Source: Clostridiaceae bacterium
GTDB lineage: Bacteria; Bacillota_A; Clostridia; Clostridiales; Clostridiaceae
NCBI GenBank assembly: GCA_029256485.1
Contig: JAQSXU010000006.1
Location: forward strand, 1-64,000
Reading direction: 5' to 3'
DNA length: 64,000 nt
Made by a program: the position numbers and the translations under genes. Below, piece after piece: positions 51,668 to 58,957 of the stretch; within the stretch, counting starts at the first letter, position 1; the number at the start of each line of letters is the position of its first letter. Under the pieces are notes generated by a model, which was not told the DNA's origin, did not search any database, and saw nothing but the letters and a program-made list of their open reading frames with translations.

Positions 51668-52978
51668 TTAAGGTATTTCTACCTGAGCTGGCATTATACT
51701 TTCTTGTTCCATTTTTGTATTATTTTCAATTGGCTTTGGATCATAAACCTCTGGAACTGCCTTAATAATAAAGTATATGGTTATGGCTGATGACAGTATA
51801 GTTATAACAAGCATTATATTAAAGTAATGAAATTTGTCCAAAAGAATACCATATATAATTGCTCCAAGAGGAACGGCACCTTGTGAAAAAACTCCAAGCA
51901 GTGAGAAAAACCTTGACCTCATATCATTGGATACCATTTTTTGAAGGTTTGTATTAAGTGGAGTATTAACTGCTGCATTGAAAATTCCTGTAGATAAACA
52001 TATAAATGAAAGAATTATAAATAATGTCCAACTGTGACCGCCTAATTTATTAACTATTTTAGGGAACACTGTTATAGTAAGGGCCAAAAACATTATCATT
52101 TCTAAAATAAATCCGCTGTTCATTAAGAATTTAGTTTTAAATTTACCTGCGAAAAATCCTAAAGCTAAATTTCCGATAAGAATTCCCACCATAAAAGCTG
52201 TTATAATATAACCATATTGCTGAGAACTAAAGCCTATTCCCTTTTTCATAACATAAGGAATTACTATATCAAATAAAGGTGACATAAGCAGATTTGTTAT
52301 CATTGCAAATGCAAATAATTGCATAAGCCCTTTGCTTTTTTTAATGAGTGATAGTACTTCTTTGTTTTCAGTAAAAAATGATCTTAATGTAATTTTTCCC
52401 TTGTCATATACTTTGGCTTCATACATTATTGCCAAAGAACATATTCCCGATATAAAGAATGAAATTCCATTTAAATAGAAAACTACTTTAATTCCAAAGA
52501 ATCCATAAATTATACCCCCCAGCGCAGGTCCAATAATCATTGAAACAGCATCCAGGGCTCCTCTTATGGACATAGCTTTCATAAGTTCATCTTCAGATAG
52601 TAATTCTGGAAGAAGTGCCACTGAAGCTCCTCCAAAAATGCTGTCCATGATTGAAATTAATATTTGACTTATAAATAATATATAAATATTAAGGCTTCCT
52701 GACATGGCCAGGAGTCCCAAAATGCAAATTAAAGTACCTCTGCCAAAATCCGTTACAACCATTAAATTTCTTCTATTTTTCCTATCGCCAAGTATACCTG
52801 CAAAAGGTGAAGTCACCAGATTTGGCACTAAGCACAGCATTGAAAAAACTCCCATCATAATACCCGAGTGAGTTAAGTCTAGAATGAAAAGCGGCAGAGC
52901 TATTTGTTGTATTCCCGTACCAATTAAAGATATAAACCTGCCAATTAAATATAATGATAAATTTCTTTTACCTGTCAT
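51668..52978 (-). CDS. MFS transporter
   Basis: 436 residues with 12 membrane segments and the MFS loop motif GILGDRKNRRNLMV (about 60-73). It belongs to the drug/macrolide-efflux-like group (MFS_3 type). GAAAGGG precedes ATG. It is the last gene of a four-gene minus-strand operon with DUF2089, SHOCT-like and 83-residue genes and meets the HemN-like gene tail to tail, 10 bases apart. Confidence 0.92.
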   Translation of the reverse strand: MTGKRNLSLYLIGRFISLIGTGIQQIALPLFILDLTHSGIMMGVFSMLCLVPNLVTSPFAGILGDRKNRRNLMVVTDFGRGTLICILGLLAMSGSLNIYILFISQILISIMDSIFGGASVALLPELLSEDELMKAMSIRGALDAVSMIIGPALGGIIYGFFGIKVVFYLNGISFFISGICSLAIMYEAKVYDKGKITLRSFFTENKEVLSLIKKSKGLMQLFAFAMITNLLMSPLFDIVIPYVMKKGIGFSSQQYGYIITAFMVGILIGNLALGFFAGKFKTKFLMNSGFILEMIMFLALTITVFPKIVNKLGGHSWTLFIILSFICLSTGIFNAAVNTPLNTNLQKMVSNDMRSRFFSLLGVFSQGAVPLGAIIYGILLDKFHYFNIMLVITILSSAITIYFIIKAVPEVYDPKPIENNTKMEQESIMPAQVEIP

Positions 52979-52990
52979 AATATTCCCTTT

Positions 52991-53242
52991 CTATATTGTT
53001 ATGGTTACTTCTGTACCGTCTTTATCCCTTACGTCTACTATTCTCAACCCTTTATATTGTTTAAGAATACCAATACATTTGCTAAGCTCATTTGTATCTA
53101 TACAGTTTATATATACTCTGTATTTTTCTGGGGTATGTCTTATAACAAGAGGGGATTTAGCCATAAATATGCCCAGCTTAACAAGTCCAAAAGGTACAGG
53201 AATGAAAAACCTTTTTCCATCAGTTCTAACAGAAACTTTCAT
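52991..53242 (-). CDS. Unknown 83-residue protein in DUF2089 operon
   Basis: 83 residues with GGGAGTG before ATG. The N-terminal half (KRFFIPVPFGLVKLGIFMAK) resembles the C-terminal half of the neighbouring SHOCT-like protein (VNVTLPVKFIKTMIKTFGKI), and both end in D.DG..V.I.I, so it may be a partial duplicate lacking the SHOCT-like helix. Role unknown. Confidence 0.7.
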   Translation of the reverse strand: MKVSVRTDGKRFFIPVPFGLVKLGIFMAKSPLVIRHTPEKYRVYINCIDTNELSKCIGILKQYKGLRIVDVRDKDGTEVTITI

Positions 53243-53254
53243 AAATTCACTCCC

Positions 53255-53632
53255 TTATTCAATTGAAATCTCAACAATATCGCCATCAGAAGAGTTTACA
53301 TCCACAATTTTTCCTGTAAGTCCGTTGTCAATGGCATCTGCTATAAGGGTTATATCAACATTTTCCATATATTTATTATCGCTGTACATTGGGATTTTAC
53401 CGAATGTTTTTATCATGGTTTTAATAAATTTAACTGGCAGAGTTACATTTACTTTGTCCCCATCATGGGAATTAACTCTAATTTTAAGCATCTTATTCAT
53501 AATATCATCATAACTAGTAACTTGAACATCTTTAGGTTTTTCAGTAAGTGCCTCTATAAGGTCCTGTGCCTTATCCGCTGATATTTTACCCTCTTCCACC
53601 ATTTTTAAAATTTTTGATACTTCTTCATTCAT
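53255..53632 (-). CDS. SHOCT-like domain protein (YvlB/LiaX N-terminal type)
   Basis: About 125 residues from the ATG at 53632, with GGAGGG in front; an earlier ATG overlaps the site. Residues about 1-30 (EEVSKILKMVEEGKISADKA, DLIEAL) are the short helical SHOCT-like motif found at the N terminus of YvlB/LiaX proteins. The rest is a beta-strand domain (MLKIRVNSHDGDKVNVTLPV). It follows the DUF2089 gene directly; both share the EEGKISADKAQ / ENGEITPDQAI motif. Confidence 0.82.
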   Translation of the reverse strand: MNEEVSKILKMVEEGKISADKAQDLIEALTEKPKDVQVTSYDDIMNKMLKIRVNSHDGDKVNVTLPVKFIKTMIKTFGKIPMYSDNKYMENVDITLIADAIDNGLTGKIVDVNSSDGDIVEISIE

Positions 53633-53647
53633 ATTAATACCCTCCAT

Positions 53648-54013
53648 TTATTCATTTAACATTTTAATTGCTTGATCGGGTGTTATTTCACCATTTTCAA
53701 GCATATCAACAATCTTCTTTTTGTCCACAGCAACCTGAGAGGCTACATTGTATCCAAGTGCATTTAATACCTCATCCAGCTTTGCTCTAACAGTGGGATA
53801 TGATATACCAAGTTCTTTTTCTACGTCTTTTATATTTCCTCTATTTTTAAGAAAGGTTTCCACAAATGACAACTGATCGCTGGTTAAATACTCAAATCTT
53901 GATGTCATTTCAAATTCATTTTCAATTACAGTTTTACATTTACTGCATTTTAATCTTGTTATGTACAGTTTTGAACCACAAACTGGACATTTGTTAATAA
54001 TTTTGTATGACAA
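53648..54013 (-). CDS. DUF2089-family regulator
   Basis: 121 residues, TTG start with AAAGGAG eight bases upstream. An N-terminal zinc ribbon (CPVCGSKLYITRLKCSKC) is followed by a helix-turn-helix (FLKNRGNIKDVEKELGISYPTVRAKLDEVLNALG) and a C-terminal SHOCT-like helix (LENGEITPDQAIKMLNE). It probably binds DNA and regulates its own operon, which includes the MFS transporter. Confidence 0.9.
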   Translation of the reverse strand: MSYKIINKCPVCGSKLYITRLKCSKCKTVIENEFEMTSRFEYLTSDQLSFVETFLKNRGNIKDVEKELGISYPTVRAKLDEVLNALGYNVASQVAVDKKKIVDMLENGEITPDQAIKMLNE

Positions 54014-54336
54014 AATTTCATCTCCTTTAATAAATTATATAAATCCAATTTATGAATAATTTTACGGTGGTTATGTATATAATATACTACTTCTATTGAA
54101 ATAAATCAATACTATAATTAAAAATATTTAATAAATAAGCGAAATAATATTAATATTATTAATTATAATATTAATTATTTTAATTATATGCCTTTTAATT
54201 TTAATGTTTATATATATAAGAGGGAATTTTTCACATAAATATAACTTAAAATTGTAATAAAAATGCCACATTCATACTTTATCATATAAATATAAACTAA
54301 AAGTAATTAAGGTTCCCCCAACTTTAATTAAAAATA

Positions 54337-54362
54337 AAAGCCGTGAAATATCACAGCTTTTA
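54337..54362 (-). terminator. Recurrent AAAGCTGTGAA hairpin (third copy)
   Basis: Minus strand AAAAGCTGTGA / TCACGGCTTTT with a U-G pair and a T run after it. It lies in the middle of a 517-base intergenic gap with no gene directly upstream, 32 bases from a REP-like motif. Confidence 0.55.
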
Positions 54363-54393
54363 TTTTGTAAATTTAACTTTCAGCCTTTTTTGC

Positions 54394-54405
54394 TTAACCG
54401 TCCCC
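54394..54405 (-). repeat. REP-like motif, solo intergenic copy
   Basis: TTAACCGTCCCC preceded by TTTTTTGC and followed by TATTTC. It sits between the hairpin at 54337 and a palindrome at 54424. Confidence 0.68.
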
Positions 54406-54423
54406 TATTTCTTCGCTATATTT

Positions 54424-54446
54424 CGGATGCTACCTGGTAGCATTCG
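54424..54446. repeat. Palindrome GATGCTACC-GGTAGCATT
   Basis: Arms GATGCTACC (54426-54434) and GGTAGCATT (54436-54444), nearly perfect with a one-base centre. It lies about 85 bases before the nitroreductase start. Possible operator, or part of a degraded element. The 54014-54336 part of this gap is A/T-rich and holds nothing else I can identify. Confidence 0.5.
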
Positions 54447-54530
54447 ACAAAAGCAACTACTTGATTATATGGATAAATGTGCTAATGTTAAAATATATAA
54501 TATATATAAAAAATTATTGGAGGGTATAAC

Positions 54531-55034
54531 ATGGATTATTTTGAATTAATAAAAAAGCGTCATAGTGTAAGATCTTATAAATCGACTCCAGTTGAAAAGG
54601 AAAAGCTAAATAAGATATTAGAAACAGCTAGATTAGCCCCTACTGCCGCTAATCGTCAGGGTTTTAAAATTATTGTAATCAGCACTGAAGGAAAAAAAGA
54701 TGAGCTTAAAAAAATATATAATAGCCATTGGTTTGTAGAGGCCCCCTATGTAATTTGCGTTTGTTCAATTCCAGAAAAGTGCTGGGTTCGCCGTGACAAA
54801 AAGATTTACAGTGATGTAGATGCTGCTATAGTTATGGACCATATTATTTATGCGGCTACTGACCTTGGGCTTGGAACCTGCTGGATAGGCGCCTTTGATG
54901 CGGATGCTGCTAAGAATATATTAGAGCTTGATGATTCACTTCATCCTATTGCTTTTACCCCTATAGGATATGAGCAGGAGGCACCATATAGAAGAATGAG
55001 ACGTCCATTAGAAGATCTTGTTATTTACAAATAG
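54531..55034 (+). CDS. Nitroreductase-family protein
   Basis: 167 residues. LIKKRHSVRSYKSTPVEKEK and APTAANRQGFKIIVI form the FMN-binding N terminus; DLGLGTCWIGAFDADAAK and FTPIGYEQEAPYRRMRRPLE close the fold. GGAGGG precedes ATG. Typical of clostridial nitroreductases used in flavin-dependent reductions. It is monocistronic and followed by a strong terminator. Confidence 0.92.
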   Translation: MDYFELIKKRHSVRSYKSTPVEKEKLNKILETARLAPTAANRQGFKIIVISTEGKKDELKKIYNSHWFVEAPYVICVCSIPEKCWVRRDKKIYSDVDAAIVMDHIIYAATDLGLGTCWIGAFDADAAKNILELDDSLHPIAFTPIGYEQEAPYRRMRRPLEDLVIYK

Positions 55035-55057
55035 ATTTTACTGCACTTTTTAAACTT

Positions 55058-55089
55058 AATAAAAGAACTCCAGACGGAGTTCTTTTATT
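55058..55089 (+). terminator. Nitroreductase terminator
   Basis: AATAAAAGAACTCC, loop AGACG/CAGAC region, GGAGTTCTTTTATT. Strong stem; the T-rich 3' arm serves as the tract. Confidence 0.88.
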
Positions 55090-55108
55090 AGGTCTTTACA
55101 ATTTTTTA

Positions 55109-55249
55109 TTATAATTTTCTTTTATTATAATTTTTTTCTGATTGCTTAATAGACGTATCTAGAGACTTCTCAACCATACTAAAATACTTTCCGCTGAATA
55201 CAACCACTATAATTACAATTGTAGTACCAATAATAGAAGCAACTGTCAC
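55109..55249 (-). CDS. Unlisted small single-TM protein (46 aa)
   Basis: A 46-codon frame with GTG start and GAGGTG seven bases before it. Residues 3-18 (VASIIGTTIVIIVVVF) are a membrane segment and the rest is charged (KYFSMVEKSLDTSIKQSEKN). It is divergent from the ECF sigma gene downstream. The good ribosome site and clear topology suggest a real gene; function unknown. Confidence 0.55.
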   Translation of the reverse strand: MTVASIIGTTIVIIVVVFSGKYFSMVEKSLDTSIKQSEKNYNKRKL

Positions 55250-55401
55250 AAAAAAACACCTCACTTTTATTTTAATAACTGATTTATAAAATATATATAG
55301 CTTATCTTACATATTATACGAAGTAAGTTAATATTTTCTATCAAGTGATAGATGTTACCCTGTGAATTCGTATTATAAGTAAAAAATAAAGGAGAAAAAT
55401 C

Positions 55402-55953
55402 ATGGGTGTAGATGACATAATTAATGGTATAAAAGATCAAAGCATTGATTGTCTAAACTTATTAATTGATGATTATGGCAGATTAATTTATGCAGTTTTA
55501 AATTCTATTTTAAACACCAGTTATGACAAGGAATCAATTAGTGAATGTTTTGATGATGTTTTGCTAAATATCTGGAACAACATAGATTGTTTTGATGAAA
55601 AAAGAGGTAATTTTAAGAATTGGATTATTTCTATCTCAAAGTTCAAGGCAATTGATTACAAAAGAAAAAATAATAAATTTCTTAAAAAAAATAATGTTAT
55701 TTCTGATGATCTTCATGATAATCAAAATATTGAAGAAGACTTTATTATCAGTGAAGAAAGATCTGAAGTTGCTGAACTTTTTAAAAATCTCAGTGAACAA
55801 GACAGAAATATATTTATAAAAAGATATCTTTATGAAGAAAGTATTGATGAAATTGCAAAAGCTATGAATTTATCAAAGGATTATATTTATAACAGAATAT
55901 CTAGGGGTAAGAAAAAGCTTAAAGCTTTAAAGGAGGCAGGTTTATATGAATAA
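55402..55953 (+). CDS. ECF-type RNA polymerase sigma factor
   Basis: 183 residues. Region 2 spans about 20-85 (DDVLLNIWNNIDCFDEKRGN, then WIISISKFKAIDYKRK), and region 4 about 125-178 (LSEQDRNIFIKRYLYEESID and IAKAMNLSKDYIYNRISRGKKKLK). AAAGGAG precedes ATG. It overlaps the following gene by eight bases, the usual place of an anti-sigma factor. Target regulon unknown. Confidence 0.92.
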   Translation: MGVDDIINGIKDQSIDCLNLLIDDYGRLIYAVLNSILNTSYDKESISECFDDVLLNIWNNIDCFDEKRGNFKNWIISISKFKAIDYKRKNNKFLKKNNVISDDLHDNQNIEEDFIISEERSEVAELFKNLSEQDRNIFIKRYLYEESIDEIAKAMNLSKDYIYNRISRGKKKLKALKEAGLYE

Positions 55954-56536
55954 GGAAATATTGCAATCATTAAACTATATATCATATAGTGCTAGTGAAC
56001 TGGATGAATATAAGCAGGCCGAAAAAAATATTGAAGTTAACTTTGAAGGAAGGAAAAAATCTTTAAAAGGAAAGATTATATTGGCTAATATTATTAATAA
56101 TGATGAATATGTGTCAAAAGGATTAAGTGAAGGAGAAACCCTGATAGATATGTTTAAGGCAACAAGCACGCCTGCATCCTTCTTTGCAAATATGGGATCC
56201 TTTGATTATAAATATATTCCATATATTTTTAGAGACATAGGACAGTACTATACAGTTTATTTAACTAATAAAAATTTAATAATCATTGAAACAAATAGAT
56301 TACAAAAATTTAAAAAGGGAACTTTCTTTAATTTAAAAGACATACTGAGTTTTAGGTATAAGAAAAAGCCCTATGGATACAAATTTGTATTTAGGTTTAA
56401 GCATACGGATAAATATGAATTCAGGGACACTTATTTTATGAACACATCTTATTTTAAATATTATTACAGAATGAAGGTTTCAGGGAAAAATGCTTTATAT
56501 GTTGCTGAAGAATTAGATGCTGCTATAAATCAATAA
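55946..56536 (+). CDS. Unknown protein with PH-like domain, partner of the ECF sigma factor
   Basis: 196 residues. The N-terminal 75 residues are helical and charged (SASELDEYKQAEKNIEVNFE), reminiscent of the cytoplasmic sigma-binding part of anti-sigma proteins. The C-terminal 110 residues resemble a bacterial PH domain (YYTVYLTNKNLIIIETNRL, FFNLKDILSFRY, FKHTDKYEFRD). Unlike common anti-sigma factors of this class it has no membrane segment. AAAGGAGG precedes ATG. Anti-sigma function is inferred from the overlap. Confidence 0.7.
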   Translation: MNKEILQSLNYISYSASELDEYKQAEKNIEVNFEGRKKSLKGKIILANIINNDEYVSKGLSEGETLIDMFKATSTPASFFANMGSFDYKYIPYIFRDIGQYYTVYLTNKNLIIIETNRLQKFKKGTFFNLKDILSFRYKKKPYGYKFVFRFKHTDKYEFRDTYFMNTSYFKYYYRMKVSGKNALYVAEELDAAINQ

Positions 56537-56618
56537 AAAAAATAAGAAACAGTTATCACAATATAAATAAATCCGCAATATTGTAATAGTGAAATGAAAT
56601 ATCAGGGGGTATCAAACT

Positions 56619-56804
56619 TTGTATTACAATATGGGCATGGATTATTTTAACGCCTACAGATTAGAATCATTAGAGAGTATGATAGTTGAAGCAATGAAAT
56701 CTGAGAGACATGACAGGGTAAAATATAAAATGAGAGATACGGTTTATGAAATCATTACTGACGAACAAGAACACTTTGGAAGATTTATTTATATTCAATG
56801 CTGA
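56619..56804 (+). CDS. Unknown 61-residue protein
   Basis: TTG start nine bases after AGGGGGT; in-frame ATGs at 56631 and 56637 are too far from the site. A small soluble protein (SLESMIVEAMKSERHDRVKY near the middle). No family recognised. It is followed by the fourth AAAGCTGTGA hairpin. Confidence 0.55.
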   Translation: MYYNMGMDYFNAYRLESLESMIVEAMKSERHDRVKYKMRDTVYEIITDEQEHFGRFIYIQC

Positions 56805-56821
56805 AATAACATTTTATTTAT

Positions 56822-56854
56822 AAAGCTGTGATTTTCAATAATTTCACAGCTTTT
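56822..56854 (+). terminator. Recurrent AAAGCTGTGA hairpin (fourth copy)
   Basis: AAAGCTGTGA / TTCACAGCTTT with a loop of about 10 bases and TTTTTCC after it. Correctly placed after the 61-residue gene. Confidence 0.8.
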
Positions 56855-56979
56855 TCCATGCTGTATCTACTGAAGATATTGTTTTCCTGTAAATTTAATC
56901 ATTAAAATAATCATTTCATAACATGTATAAATATGTTAATCTATAATTGTATATTAGAAATTTGCTGGAGGACTATATT

Positions 56980-57279
56980 TTGAAAAAAAGAGTGTTAATA
57001 TTAAGCTTTTTAACTGTATTTATTTTGCTTACATTCACTGGATGCATACCTGGAGATGGCACCTATACAGCTTCAAAACCTGCTGGGTTCTTTTGGGGAA
57101 TTTGGCACGGATGGATTGCACCTTTATCACTAATACTTAGTTTATTTAGAAACAATATTAGAGTTTATGAATCTGTAAACACAGGCTGGTGGTATGACTT
57201 TGGCTTTTACATTGCTGTTATCAGCGGGTTTGGCAGTATATCCCTAATTCGTAAAAAAGGAAAAGACAAGAAAAAATAG
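56980..57279 (+). CDS. Unknown small membrane lipoprotein
   Basis: About 99 residues, TTG start with GGAGG nine bases before it; the open frame starts 11 codons earlier without a site. Signal-like N terminus with lipobox LTFTGC (about 15-20), then two aromatic-rich hydrophobic stretches (FFWGIWHGWIAPLSLILSLF and WWYDFGFYIAVISGFGSISL) and a lysine tail. Probably a membrane protein with the Cys at the outer face. I recall similar proteins in clostridia but no function. Confidence 0.7.
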   Translation: MKKRVLILSFLTVFILLTFTGCIPGDGTYTASKPAGFFWGIWHGWIAPLSLILSLFRNNIRVYESVNTGWWYDFGFYIAVISGFGSISLIRKKGKDKKK

Positions 57280-57328
57280 TTGCTTATATTATAATTAATA
57301 TTTAAAATTTCAGGAGGTGAATCTTTCT

Positions 57329-57379
57329 GTGAGGTTTTCACTTATAAGGAATTCTCTCACTAAAGATCTATATGAGTAA
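57329..57379 (+). CDS. Possible 16-codon leader peptide overlapping the next gene
   Basis: GTG start with an excellent AGGAGGTGA eight bases before it, reading MRFSLIRNSLTKDLYE and TAA. The stop overlaps the start of the next gene (ATGAGTAA), which lacks its own ribosome site. Translational coupling would explain both facts. Confidence 0.5.
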   Translation: MRFSLIRNSLTKDLYE

Positions 57380-57716
57380 ATGTAGTTTTATTGTAAATCT
57401 CACTCCAGCACAAGTTATAGCTAAAGTTAAAGAGGAGGAAAATGGAAGTCTTGTACATGAAGAACTTCATAATATTGATGGCAGTAAATACTATGGAATT
57501 TTAATATTTGAAAAATATTTTATGAGAGTAAGCAGCAGGGTTGCTTTGGTAGTATTAGTTGATAATTTGGCAGAAGAAACCACTGTAACATCAGTTGCTA
57601 CTGGCAGCTCACAAGGTATGGTTTTTAATTTTGACTGGGGAGCAGCAGATGACTTTGCATACAGTGTTAAAGAAATGCTGGACGATTATATTACCAGGGA
57701 AATATATGAAGAATAA
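57372..57716 (+). CDS. DUF6054-like protein
   Basis: 114 residues, soluble. FEKYFMRVSSRVALVVLVDN near the middle and GMVFNFDWGAADDFAYSV near the end match what I recall of DUF6054 proteins. There is no ribosome site directly upstream; translation may depend on a 16-codon upstream reading frame whose stop overlaps this ATG. Function unknown. Strong terminator follows. Confidence 0.72.
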   Translation: MSKCSFIVNLTPAQVIAKVKEEENGSLVHEELHNIDGSKYYGILIFEKYFMRVSSRVALVVLVDNLAEETTVTSVATGSSQGMVFNFDWGAADDFAYSVKEMLDDYITREIYEE

Positions 57717-57727
57717 TGAATTTACCT

Positions 57728-57755
57728 AAAAAGGCCGCCAGTAGGCAGCCTTTTT
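57728..57755. terminator. Bidirectional terminator
   Basis: AAAAAGGC...GCCTTTTT with inner GCC/GGC pairs, serving both the DUF6054-like gene and azlD on the other strand. Confidence 0.82.
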
Positions 57756-57768
57756 ATAATTGATATTA

Positions 57769-58086
57769 TTATAAATTTAACATTATGCCTATGAAACATA
57801 CAAAAATTGACCCAAGTACAGGCACCAATATTCCCCCTTTAAACCAGGAATACAATATTGCAAAAGCAATGCCTAATAGTGCAATTTCAGGTTTATTAGG
57901 TATGGATGAAAAAACACCAGGCACTATCATAGCCCCTAATGCAGTGCAGGGTATGAATTGTAAAAATCTTCGTGCCCTTACGGGCAGTTTGTCCTTTGAT
58001 ATTATTACAAATGGCAAAAGTCTTGGTATATAAGTCACCAGCATCATTCCAATAATCAACATCCAAAGTTTATTCACAATCCTCAT
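57769..58086 (-). CDS. azlD: AzlD-family branched-chain amino acid exporter subunit
   Basis: About 105 residues with four hydrophobic segments. The family motif YIPRLLPF is near residue 20, then LQFIPCTALGAMIVPGVF. The start is uncertain: the TTG at 58098, ATG at 58086 and GTG at 58077 all lie in the overlap with azlC; I chose the ATG. Together with AzlC it forms an export system for branched-chain amino acids or analogues. Confidence 0.9.
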   Translation of the reverse strand: MRIVNKLWMLIIGMMLVTYIPRLLPFVIISKDKLPVRARRFLQFIPCTALGAMIVPGVFSSIPNKPEIALLGIAFAILYSWFKGGILVPVLGSIFVCFIGIMLNL

Positions 58087-58780
58087 CCCCTTTGTCAAAT
58101 ATAAATGTTCCTGCAGCAGAAACTAAAATTATTGTTATAATAAAGCTCCAGCCCTGCGGTAACAAATTTATATGTGATATTGCTGTATTTAAAATTGCTG
58201 AAAAACATACTAATATTGAAACTTGTTTTGACTTCCTAATTTGCGGCATTAATATTGCTGCAAACATAGCATATAGAGCAATTCCCATACTGTTTTGAAG
58301 CACACTGGGGAGAAGTTGTCCAACTAAATATCCTAATATTGTCCCTAGCAGCCATGACAAATAGGCCATAATTTCTAATGGTAACAAAAATTCAGTTGTA
58401 ATTTCTTTTCCTGAAAATGACGCCACAGAAAATACTTCATCAGTGATACCAAATGCAATAATTGGTTTATACTTTTTCTTATGTTCTGTCAACTTAGCAG
58501 CCATTGATGCACTCATTAGAAAATGTCTAAAGTTTACTAGCAGTGTGGTTATTATTATACCAATATAACCTGTACCTGAACTTAGTAAATTAAGAGCCAT
58601 AAATTGACTTGCCCCCGCATATACAAATGCAGAAAGCAAAAAACTATACGTTAAGTGAATTCCATTGGTTTTTGATAGAATACCAAAAGCCATAGCTATT
58701 GGCACATACCCTGCAACTATAGGCAGTGCGGCAACTATTCCCTCTTTTAAACATGATTTCTGTAAATAACTATCTTTCAT
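58070..58780 (-). CDS. azlC: AzlC-family branched-chain amino acid exporter subunit
   Basis: About 236 residues from the ATG at 58780 (GGTGGGG six bases before; a GTG lies four codons earlier). Six to seven membrane segments with the family patterns LPIVAGYVPIAMAFGIL near the N terminus and FVYAGASQFMALNLL, VNFRHFLMSAS. It overlaps azlD, the standard partner arrangement. Confidence 0.93.
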   Translation of the reverse strand: MKDSYLQKSCLKEGIVAALPIVAGYVPIAMAFGILSKTNGIHLTYSFLLSAFVYAGASQFMALNLLSSGTGYIGIIITTLLVNFRHFLMSASMAAKLTEHKKKYKPIIAFGITDEVFSVASFSGKEITTEFLLPLEIMAYLSWLLGTILGYLVGQLLPSVLQNSMGIALYAMFAAILMPQIRKSKQVSILVCFSAILNTAISHINLLPQGWSFIITIILVSAAGTFIFDKGDEDCE

Positions 58781-58896
58781 TTTCAGCCCCACCTTTTAAC
58801 TCATAAATAGCCCCCAAAATCTCAAAAAAATGTGTATAGCTTTTACTATAGTATTAGCCAAAATATATGTCAATACCACCTTACTGTAAACTATAA

Positions 58897-58945
58897 AAAC
58901 TCTTCATAAATATCTATTACTTCAATGATTATTTATGAAGAGTTT
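58897..58945 (-). terminator. Terminator of secreted-protein operon
   Basis: Perfect 16-base arms AAACTCTTCATAAATA and TATTTATGAAGAGTTT around a 17-base loop, 13 bases past the stop at 58958; the minus strand continues TTTATAG. Confidence 0.75.
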
Positions 58946-58957
58946 CATTTTACAAAA

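Noticed and set aside
54343..54549. Plus-strand 68-codon frame before the nitroreductase
   Set aside because: It begins inside the hairpin and REP-like motif, has no ribosome site and overlaps the nitroreductase start.
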